A stretch of DNA of 7,342 nt from Lichenihabitans sp038199665 (GTDB lineage: Bacteria; Pseudomonadota; Alphaproteobacteria; Rhizobiales; Beijerinckiaceae): positions 1-7,342 of the forward strand of contig JBBPYT010000162.1 in NCBI GenBank assembly GCA_038199665.1. Reading direction: 5' to 3'. The notes below the pieces were generated by a model, which saw nothing but the letters and a program-made list of their open reading frames with translations, was not told the origin of the DNA and searched no databases. Position numbers and translations under genes: made by a program. The stretch's first letter is position 1. Each line of letters opens with the position of its first letter. Of this stretch, positions 1 through 4,885 are shown one piece after another.

Positions 1-81
1 AGGGGAAAGTTCAAGCCGCTCACCTTCGGCCACGGCCGCCGCATCGGGCCAGCGCAACGGCGCGTCGAGAATGATGGGCAT
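1..81 (-). CDS. N-terminal fragment of a probable aromatic amino acid ammonia-lyase (partial, runs off left edge)
   Basis: Reading leftward from the ATG at 81, an open frame of 27 codons reaches the window edge without a stop. It begins MPIILDAPLRWPD and continues with AAAVAEGERLELSP. The pattern LD-x6-Ala-x2-Val-Ala-x-Gly followed by a short hydrophobic strand and Ser-Pro resembles the extreme N-terminus of the histidine/phenylalanine/tyrosine ammonia-lyase family (HutH/PAL/TAL, MIO-dependent enzymes that remove ammonia from an aromatic amino acid). The diagnostic Ala-Ser-Gly triad lies far downstream and is outside the window, so substrate cannot be judged. The ribosome-binding site is weak: AAGG about 11 nt before the ATG. 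An ATG at 100 is out of frame. The gene follows dipZ on the same strand but is separated from it by 218 nt and a hairpin, so it is probably a separate transcript. The reading as coding is moderate; the family call is tentative and comes from a short stretch only. Confidence 0.42.
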   Translation of the reverse strand, partial: MPIILDAPLRWPDAAAVAEGERLELSP

Positions 82-264
82 TGGTTGTTGGGCCTTGCAT
101 CGAGCGCCGCGGACCCGCGGGGTCAAAGCGTCGACGGACCGAGGCACAGAACCATGTGCATTCGTCAAGCCTGCGGAAGTGCAAGAACCGAAAGGGCGCC
201 GTTCGGAGCGCGATGCAGTTTCGTGCCAAGAGGTGGCGCGTGCGGACGCGTGTGCTTGCGTGAA

Positions 265-288
265 GCGGCGACGGTTTTCCGTCGCCGC
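265..288 (-). terminator. Perfect 10-bp stem-loop after dipZ, probable terminator
   Basis: GCGGCGACGG at 265-274 and its exact reverse complement at 279-288 flank a TTTT loop at 275-278. On the minus strand the stem starts 11 nt after the dipZ stop codon (300-302), where a transcription terminator is expected. The bases after it on that strand (TTCACGC) are not a T-run, so it is not a textbook intrinsic terminator. It may instead be an RNA 3'-end stabiliser. Being a near-perfect inverted repeat, it has the same form on both strands. Confidence 0.5.
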
Positions 289-299
289 CCGACCGGCCT

Positions 300-1724
300 T
301 CAGTCCTGCTTCGCTGCCGAAGCAAGGTCGTGGTGCTCCGCATCGATCGACACGAAGCCGCCGGGCACGTTGCTGCTTCCCGCTTCCGTCAGGAGTTCCT
401 GGATCACCTGCTCCGAGTGATGGTAATCCTCTTCGCCGAAGTGATGGTAGCGGATGCGGCCGTTCGCATCGACGAAGTAATTGGCGGGCCAGAATTCATT
501 GTCGAAGGCACGCCAGATGGTTGAATTGGTGTCGATCGCCACCGGATAGGTGATCCCGAGCCGCCGCACCGCCTGGCGCACGTTGGACGTGACCTTTTCG
601 AATGCGAGTTCCGGCGTGTGGACACCGACGACGACCAGGCCGGCATCGCGGTATTTTTCGGCCCAGGCTTTGATGTGCGGCAGAACGTGCAGGCAGTTGA
701 TGCAGGCGTAGGTCCAGAACTCCACCAGCACGACCTTGCCGCGGAGCGCCTCCGCCGAAAGAGGCGCAGAGTTCAGCCACTCGGTGGCACCCGAAAGGCT
801 CGGCAGCCGGCGTTCGACCGGGAGCGCCCCTTCCGCCGCGGCCAGCTTGAGACCGTCGATCGGCTGCCAAGGCTCGCTCCAACCGGCATCGAAGGCGGCC
901 GGGACGAGGGCCGCGCCGAACAGGTCCCCGCTCAAGCCGGTCCGGTGATCTTGGGCCGGCTGCTCGCGCCGAAGCGCGTCCTCGGCGTTGCGGTTCGGCC
1001 CCGTGCCGAAGCCGTCGATCAATTTCTGCTCGAGCGGCGAAATATCGGCGAAATTGACGGTCGCGAGAAAGTCCGTGTCCCACCCGGAGGCGACGGCCGC
1101 CACGGCGCCGAGGACCGCGACGCCTAGTCCGCGACGTATCCAGGTCCCGACGCCAAAATGCTGTATGAGGAACCCGAGCAGGCTGCCGCCAGCCAACAGG
1201 ATAACGGTGAGGGACGTCGCCGCGCCGACCCCATAGGCCAGGAGCAGGAAGGATGTCCCGACGCTCGCCCCTTTGAGGGCGGCGGTGGTCAGAACGAGGC
1301 CGAGGATCGGGCCGGCGCATGGCGCCCACAGGAACCCCGTGGCCACGCCGAGCAGCAGGGATGAGACTACGCCGGAGCATCGCGGACCAAATTCAGCCGA
1401 GCGCGACAGTCGGTCGCCAAGCCTGGCGACCGGACGCATGAGGATCGCGGCGAGCCGATCGGACAGCAGCGTGAGTGCGAAAACGGCCAGAACCGCTATG
1501 GCGAGATAACGCCCGTATTGATTGGCTTCGACGGCCCACCCACCGGCGACCGCCGCGAGGGTCGCGACAGCGGCGAAGGTTGCCGCCATGCCGACCAGCA
1601 GAGGAAGCCCCGAGCGACTGAACGGTTGGTCGCCCCTCGCGAACACGAAGGGGATCACCGGCAGGATGCAAGGGCTGAGGATGCTGAGCACACCTCCGAG
1701 ATAGACGAGGATGACAAGCGTCAT
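300..1724 (-). CDS. dipZ: DipZ-type protein: CcdA-like membrane domain fused to periplasmic thioredoxin-like domain
   Basis: The 474-residue protein should carry electrons from cytoplasmic thioredoxin across the inner membrane to a periplasmic thioredoxin-like domain. Residues 1-213 form a CcdA/DsbD-beta-like domain with about six hydrophobic helices (near 3-25, 40-62, 72-90, 119-145, 155-183, 198-213). It has the two expected membrane cysteines, C19 in SPCILP and C136 in APCAGP. Residues of about 215-320 are a linker. Residues of about 321-447 are a TlpA/ResA-like thioredoxin fold with CxxC C341-INC-C344 in FWTYACINCL, followed by GVHTPE and FWPANYFVD. The start at 1724 is chosen because AGGAGGA precedes it by a few bases and the hydrophobic helix begins at once. 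An upstream in-frame ATG at 1856 would add 44 polar residues and place a promoter inside the gene. The protein ends soon after the thioredoxin domain, without the extra C-terminal domain of long DipZ proteins such as that of Mycobacterium. It is divergent from the sigma/anti-sigma operon and preceded by an ECF-type promoter. Confidence 0.9.
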   Translation of the reverse strand: MTLVILVYLGGVLSILSPCILPVIPFVFARGDQPFSRSGLPLLVGMAATFAAVATLAAVAGGWAVEANQYGRYLAIAVLAVFALTLLSDRLAAILMRPVARLGDRLSRSAEFGPRCSGVVSSLLLGVATGFLWAPCAGPILGLVLTTAALKGASVGTSFLLLAYGVGAATSLTVILLAGGSLLGFLIQHFGVGTWIRRGLGVAVLGAVAAVASGWDTDFLATVNFADISPLEQKLIDGFGTGPNRNAEDALRREQPAQDHRTGLSGDLFGAALVPAAFDAGWSEPWQPIDGLKLAAAEGALPVERRLPSLSGATEWLNSAPLSAEALRGKVVLVEFWTYACINCLHVLPHIKAWAEKYRDAGLVVVGVHTPELAFEKVTSNVRQAVRRLGITYPVAIDTNSTIWRAFDNEFWPANYFVDANGRIRYHHFGEEDYHHSEQVIQELLTEAGSSNVPGGFVSIDAEHHDLASAAKQD

Positions 1725-1730
1725 GCGGAT

Positions 1731-1738
1731 TTCCTCCT
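1731..1738 (-). promoter_or_regulatory. Strong ribosome-binding site that fixes the dipZ start
   Basis: On the minus strand AGGAGGA stands just upstream of the ATG at 1724 (plus-strand TTTCCTCCT context). It is close to the anti-Shine-Dalgarno complement and decides for this start over the in-frame ATG at 1856, which has no comparable site. Confidence 0.75.
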
Positions 1739-1802
1739 GGGAAGCGCCTGGCAAAGACCGGGAAGGGCATCTGTGCTGCCGGTCCGGTGCTCTCCAACAA
1801 TA

Positions 1803-1828
1803 TTCGTCCGTCTGGGCTCCGAAGTTAC
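1803..1828 (-). promoter_or_regulatory. ECF (SigF/NrsF-type) promoter for dipZ
   Basis: On the minus strand GTAACT (1828-1823) is followed by exactly 16 nt and CGAA (1806-1803). From memory, the promoter of Caulobacter SigF is GTAACC-N16-CGAA, so this differs at one base of the -35. Transcription would start near 1796, giving a leader of about 70 nt before the dipZ ATG at 1724. The sigma gene next door belongs to the same NrsF-linked type, which makes this assignment much more likely than the motif alone would. Confidence 0.65.
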
Positions 1829-1856
1829 GAGCCCGCTCGAACCGACGAAAGCTCAT

Positions 1857-1882
1857 GTAACCGTGCCCGTGGCTTCGGCGAA
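1857..1882 (+). promoter_or_regulatory. ECF (SigF/NrsF-type) promoter pointing toward the sigma/anti-sigma operon
   Basis: GTAACC (1857-1862), then exactly 16 nt, then CGAA (1879-1882) match the remembered Caulobacter SigF promoter without a mismatch. Transcription would start near 1889 and run rightward. The first strong gene downstream is the sigma factor at 2133, so this is probably an autoregulatory promoter with a leader of about 240 nt. It stands back to back with the dipZ promoter, 28 nt separating the two -35 elements. Confidence 0.65.
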
Positions 1883-1904
1883 AAAAGTATCATCGGAGCA
1901 GCAG

Positions 1905-1937
1905 GTCACCCCCGGACCCTTCGGCGGAGGGGGTGAC
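1905..1937 (+). promoter_or_regulatory. 9-bp hairpin in the leader, overlapping a ribosome-binding site
   Basis: GTCACCCCC at 1905-1913 pairs perfectly with GGGGGTGAC at 1929-1937 around a 15-nt loop. It lies about 15 nt after the predicted start of the rightward ECF transcript. Its right arm contains most of the GGAGGGGG that would serve the ATG at 1938, so the folded RNA would hide that site. There is no T-run after it on the plus strand. It may be a leader structure, an operator-like inverted repeat, or an attenuator. The stem is seen directly; the role is inferred. Confidence 0.45.
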
Positions 1938-2027
1938 ATGACGGAGGCGCCCCGGTCTTCTTGCCCCGGCCGCAGCTGGCCACGGGTTCGTTCGGCACAC
2001 TTGGTTCAGCGGATCGCGCGCCGGTAA
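1938..2027 (+). CDS. Possible 29-residue leader peptide ORF
   Basis: ATG at 1938 opens a 29-codon frame (begins MTEAPRSSCPGRSW, ends VQRIARR, TAA at 2025-2027). Its only support is position: GGAGGGGG sits a proper distance upstream, and the frame lies inside the leader of the rightward ECF transcript, before the sigma gene. It is Arg-rich, has one cysteine and no recognisable domain. In GC-rich DNA such frames arise by chance, so this is more likely not a functional gene than functional. Confidence 0.2.
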   Translation: MTEAPRSSCPGRSWPRVRSAHLVQRIARR

Positions 2028-2067
2028 GGCACGTCGCGCGTTTAACGCAAGCTGACAAGTGATGGCT

Positions 2068-2095
2068 TTGATAGCAGTGACGCAGCCGGTATAGT
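2068..2095 (+). promoter_or_regulatory. Sigma70-like promoter for the sigma/anti-sigma operon
   Basis: TTGATA (2068-2073) and TATAGT (2090-2095) are separated by 16 nt, each one base from the housekeeping consensus. The transcript would begin near 2102, leaving about a 30-nt leader to the ATG at 2133. It would give basal expression of the sigma and anti-sigma genes in addition to the ECF promoter farther upstream. It also argues against a GTG start at 2094, which would fall inside the -10 box. Confidence 0.5.
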
Positions 2096-2132
2096 GGCGC
2101 GTCAATGCCGAAGAGACCTCGACCGGAAGGGC

Positions 2133-2717
2133 ATGAAGAGCGGAGCCTCAGAGGATGCTGGGAATGTCGATCGGCATTGGTCGGCAATGATGGCGGCTGC
2201 CCAAACGGGAGATCGGGCAGTCTACGAGGCTTTGCTGAGGGACTGCGTCCCGCATGTGAAGCGGGTCGTCCGGCGTTCCGGCGTGCGGCCGGACAACGTC
2301 GAGGACGTGGTGCAGGAGGTGCTTCTTACGATACATCGGGCACGGCAGACCTTTGATCCTTCGCGCAGTTTCACGGCTTGGTTGAGTGCCATCGCGCAGC
2401 GTCGAGCCATCGATTCGTTGCGCCATCAGGGGCGAAAGGACCGGCGCGAAACATCCGACCCGCTGTTCTACGAGGCCTATCCTGACCAGGATACGACCCC
2501 GGAAGGAGCTTGGGAGGAAGAGCGGCGGAACCAGGAGCTGAAGGAAGCCGTTGCGGACTTGTCTCCGGTGCAGCGGGAAGCGGTCGAGTCCCTGGCGATT
2601 CGCCAACTGTCCTTGGGAGAAGCGTCGGTCGTGACGGGCAGGTCGAAAGGTGCATTGAAGGTCAATCTCCACCGTGCGCTCAAGGCGTTGCGGGCGCGGT
2701 TCGACGAGGAGGGGTAG
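2133..2717 (+). CDS. ECF RNA polymerase sigma factor, partner of an NrsF-type anti-sigma factor
   Basis: The 194-residue protein has the two-domain layout of group IV (ECF) sigma factors. Region 2 covers about residues 17-98, with the core-binding and -10 recognition segment marked by DVVQEVLLTIHRAR, FDPSRSFTAWL and RRAIDSLR. An acidic linker follows (about 105-135). Region 4, a helix-turn-helix for -35 recognition, covers about 137-190 and includes LSPVQREAV and KGALKVNLHRALKALR. The FDPSR-F-AWL and ALKVNLHRALK wording is typical of sigma factors linked to NrsF/DUF1109 anti-sigma factors (Caulobacter SigF, ECF16-like; group from memory). The start at 2133 has GGAAGG only 2 nt before the ATG, a short spacing. 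A GTG at 2094 would lengthen it by 13 residues but lies in a predicted -10 box. The stop is 4 nt before the anti-sigma gene, so the two should be cotranscribed and translationally coupled. Confidence 0.9.
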   Translation: MKSGASEDAGNVDRHWSAMMAAAQTGDRAVYEALLRDCVPHVKRVVRRSGVRPDNVEDVVQEVLLTIHRARQTFDPSRSFTAWLSAIAQRRAIDSLRHQGRKDRRETSDPLFYEAYPDQDTTPEGAWEEERRNQELKEAVADLSPVQREAVESLAIRQLSLGEASVVTGRSKGALKVNLHRALKALRARFDEEG

Positions 2718-2721
2718 AACC

Positions 2722-3426
2722 ATGTCGAACCCTGAACGTCTCGACGCCATAATCCACGATCTCGGCGCCGATCTCGCGCCGGTTCGGCGTCTTCGACCGC
2801 CGTTGGTCCGGGCGGTGATGTGGCTGGCGTTCGTCGCGGCGCTCGGATCGGTCATGGCGGCGTTCGCGGATTTGCCGGAGATCGCGCATCGCCTCATGGG
2901 GGCGCCGGACATGTGGCTTGCCGTTCTGGGCTCCAGCCTGACGGCGATCCTCGGCGCTATGGCGGTATTCGAACTCAGTGTCCCGGATCGCAAGCCCCTC
3001 TGGGCCCTGCTCCCCGTTCCCGGCCTGCTGCTCTGGATCGGAGCGAGTGGCTTAGGCTGCCTTCGGAACTGGATTGTCCCCTACACGGATGACATTCCGG
3101 CTGGCGAAACGAGGGTCTGCTTCCTCTTCATCGTGGCCGTGTCCATCCCCCTGTCCGTGTTGATGATCGCCATGGTCCGGAAGGCCTGCCCCTTGCGGCC
3201 GAGCCTGACCGCCGCCGTAAGTGGCATTTCGATCGCGGCGGGCGCGGCGACGCTGCTGAACTTTTTTCACCCGTACGATGCAGCCGCCATCGATCTCGTC
3301 GTCCATATCATCGCGGTCGGGATCGTGGTCGGCGCGAACCAAGCTTTGGCGGGCCATCTGCTGAGGCCGCTCCGGTCCGGGGCCGCCTGGCCGAGTCTGT
3401 CGGATGCGCGCCTGGGCGGGTACTGA
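2722..3426 (+). CDS. NrsF-family (DUF1109) membrane anti-sigma factor
   Basis: The 234-residue protein has a short polar cytoplasmic N-terminus (about 1-27, with DLGADLAPVRRLRPP), which probably holds the sigma factor. About six hydrophobic helices follow (near 28-48, 63-84, 94-113, 131-152, 163-181, 190-211). This layout and the RRLRPP start fit the DUF1109/NrsF family, inner-membrane anti-sigma factors that hold a partner ECF sigma factor until a signal, such as heavy metal in Caulobacter, releases it. Its ribosome-binding site (GAGGAGGGG) overlaps the end of the sigma gene. Cysteines are C113, C133 and C156. By memory, Caulobacter NrsF needs Cys131 and Cys181. C133 fits the first, but the expected His-Cys-Pro-Glu segment reads FFHPYDA here (H183, no cysteine). 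The signal may therefore differ, or this may be a subfamily trait. No other gene follows before the convergent gltD. Confidence 0.85.
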   Translation: MSNPERLDAIIHDLGADLAPVRRLRPPLVRAVMWLAFVAALGSVMAAFADLPEIAHRLMGAPDMWLAVLGSSLTAILGAMAVFELSVPDRKPLWALLPVPGLLLWIGASGLGCLRNWIVPYTDDIPAGETRVCFLFIVAVSIPLSVLMIAMVRKACPLRPSLTAAVSGISIAAGAATLLNFFHPYDAAAIDLVVHIIAVGIVVGANQALAGHLLRPLRSGAAWPSLSDARLGGY

Positions 3427-3462
3427 ATCTTCGCCTTGGGTGGCCTGTAACGAATACCCCAA

Positions 3463-4881
3463 TTACCGCGGCAGCAAGGTCTCCCCCATGAGGTGCTTGT
3501 CGACGGCATGCGCCGCCTGGCGGCCTTCGCGGATGGCCCAGACCACCAGCGACTGCCCCCGGCGCATGTCGCCGCAGGCGAAAACCTTGTCGGTCGAGGC
3601 CTTGTAGGCCTTCTGGTCGGCCGCCACATTGCCTCGCCCGTCGAGCACCACCCCGAGCTCGGTCAGCATGCCGTCCGGGACCGGCGAAAGGAAGCCCATG
3701 GCGAGCAGCACCAGATCGGCACGCAGCTGAAACTCGCTGCCGGGGATCGGTTGCATCTTGCCGTCGACGCGCACGCAATCGACGTTCTCGACCGTGCCGC
3801 CCTCGCCCGAAAAACGCCTAGTCATCACGCCGTAGTCGCGTTCGGCGCCCTCCTCCTGGCTCGACGATGTGCGTAACTTGAGCGGCCAGTCCGGCCAGGT
3901 CAGGAGCTTGTTCTCCTTCTCGGGCGGCTCGGGCATGATCTCGAGCTGCGTCACGGAGAGCGCGCCCTGCCGAATGGAGGTTCCGATGCAATCCGACCCC
4001 GTGTCGCCGCCGCCGATCACGAGCACGTGCTTGCCGGTGGCCAGGATCGGGTTGTTCGAGCGCAGCGGTTCTCGGCCGATCCGCTTGTTCTGCTGCGGCA
4101 GGAATTCCATGGCGAAATAGACCCCGCCCAACTCCCGGCCGGGCATCGGCAGATCGCGCGGCTTCTCGGCCCCACCTGCCAGCACCATGGCGTCGAAGCC
4201 GTCGAGCACTTCGCGCGCCGGTATGTCGACTCCAATATTCACCCCGCAGCGGAACGTCACCCCCTCGGCCGTCATCTGGGCGACGCGGCGGTCGAGGTTC
4301 AGCTTGTCGAGCTTGAAATCGGGGATGCCGTAGCGCAGCAGCCCGCCGGGCTTGGCGTTCTTCTCGAAGACCGTGACGGCATGCCCGACCCGCGCCAATT
4401 GCTGGGCGCAGGCGAGGCCGGCCGGCCCGGAACCGATCACGGCCACCGATTGCCCGTTCATCCGGGTCGGCCGTTCAGGCTTGATCCAGCCTTCGGCCCA
4501 GGCCCGGTCGGCGATGGCGTTCTCGATCGTCTTGATCGTCACCGGGCTGTCGTCGAGGTTCAGCGTGCACGAGGCCTCGCACGGCGCCGGGCAGATGCGG
4601 CCCGTGAATTCCGGGAAATTGTTGGTCGAATGGAGGTTGCGCGATGCCTCCTCCCAATCGCCCCGATAGACGAGGTCGTTCCAGTCGGGGATCTGATTGT
4701 TGACCGGGCAGCCGTTGTGACAGAATGGAATGCCGCAATCCATGCAGCGCGACGCCTGGCCGCGGGTCGCCTCCTCGCTCAGCGGGAGCAGGAACTCCTT
4801 GTAATCGCGAATCCGGTCGGCGGCCGGCGCATAGCGTCGCTCGTGCCGGTCGAGCTCCATGAAACCGGTGATCTTGCCCAT
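3463..4881 (-). CDS. gltD: Glutamate synthase [NADPH] small (beta) subunit
   Basis: The 472-residue protein is full length for the family. It passes electrons from NADPH through FAD to the large subunit, which makes two glutamates from glutamine and 2-oxoglutarate in the cytoplasm. The N-terminal iron-sulfur domain carries C46, C49, C54, C58 (SRCMDCGIPFCHNGC) and C97, C101, C105 (CPAPCEASC). The FAD-binding Rossmann motif is VIGSGPAG (148-155). The second dinucleotide-binding motif for NADPH is VIGGGDTG (288-295). The FAD-closing C-terminal signature is VFACGDMRRG (433-442) with VWAIREGR after it. The start at 4881 is 4 nt after the gltB stop, with a G-rich ribosome-binding region inside the end of gltB, so gltB and gltD form one coupled operon in the order gltB-gltD. 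All key residues are present. No clear terminator follows before the convergent anti-sigma gene. Confidence 0.97.
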   Translation of the reverse strand: MGKITGFMELDRHERRYAPAADRIRDYKEFLLPLSEEATRGQASRCMDCGIPFCHNGCPVNNQIPDWNDLVYRGDWEEASRNLHSTNNFPEFTGRICPAPCEASCTLNLDDSPVTIKTIENAIADRAWAEGWIKPERPTRMNGQSVAVIGSGPAGLACAQQLARVGHAVTVFEKNAKPGGLLRYGIPDFKLDKLNLDRRVAQMTAEGVTFRCGVNIGVDIPAREVLDGFDAMVLAGGAEKPRDLPMPGRELGGVYFAMEFLPQQNKRIGREPLRSNNPILATGKHVLVIGGGDTGSDCIGTSIRQGALSVTQLEIMPEPPEKENKLLTWPDWPLKLRTSSSQEEGAERDYGVMTRRFSGEGGTVENVDCVRVDGKMQPIPGSEFQLRADLVLLAMGFLSPVPDGMLTELGVVLDGRGNVAADQKAYKASTDKVFACGDMRRGQSLVVWAIREGRQAAHAVDKHLMGETLLPR

Positions 4882-4885
4882 CCGG

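Larger units (their letters stand above)
1725..2132. other. 408-nt divergent intergenic region between dipZ and the ECF sigma gene
   Basis: No convincing protein gene lies in this stretch, but it is dense in signals: an ECF-type promoter for each direction, a 9-bp hairpin, a short ORF with a good ribosome-binding site, and a sigma70-like promoter close to the sigma gene. Each is listed separately. A longer open frame on the plus strand (1518-2027) and one on the minus strand (1890-2105) cross it. The first is mostly antisense to dipZ and neither looks like a real protein. Confidence 0.8.

Noticed and set aside
107..124. Two CCGCGG palindromes and a GACCC-GCG-GGGTC inverted repeat upstream of the lyase-like gene
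   Set aside because: Short and GC-only; such repeats are common by chance at this base composition, and nothing else supports an operator.
214..228. Minus-strand TGGCACG-AAAC-TGCA resembling a sigma54 promoter upstream of the lyase-like gene
   Set aside because: The distance between the GG and GC elements is one base shorter than the strict sigma54 spacing, which normally abolishes activity, and no enhancer-like site was seen.
1725..1856. N-terminal extension of DipZ from the ATG at 1856
   Set aside because: It would add 44 polar residues before the first membrane helix, has no ribosome-binding site comparable to the AGGAGGA at the internal start, and would swallow the ECF-type promoter at 1803-1828.
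1518..2027. Plus-strand open frame (169 codons) running from dipZ into the intergenic region
   Set aside because: Most of it is antisense to the CcdA domain of DipZ and to the dipZ promoter. Only its last 29 codons, which have their own ribosome-binding site, were kept as a weak candidate.
2148..2993. Minus-strand open frame (281 codons) across the sigma and anti-sigma genes
   Set aside because: Both genes on the plus strand have clear family features and coupled ribosome-binding sites. The antisense protein is a low-complexity Arg/Ser/Pro-rich product with no domain.
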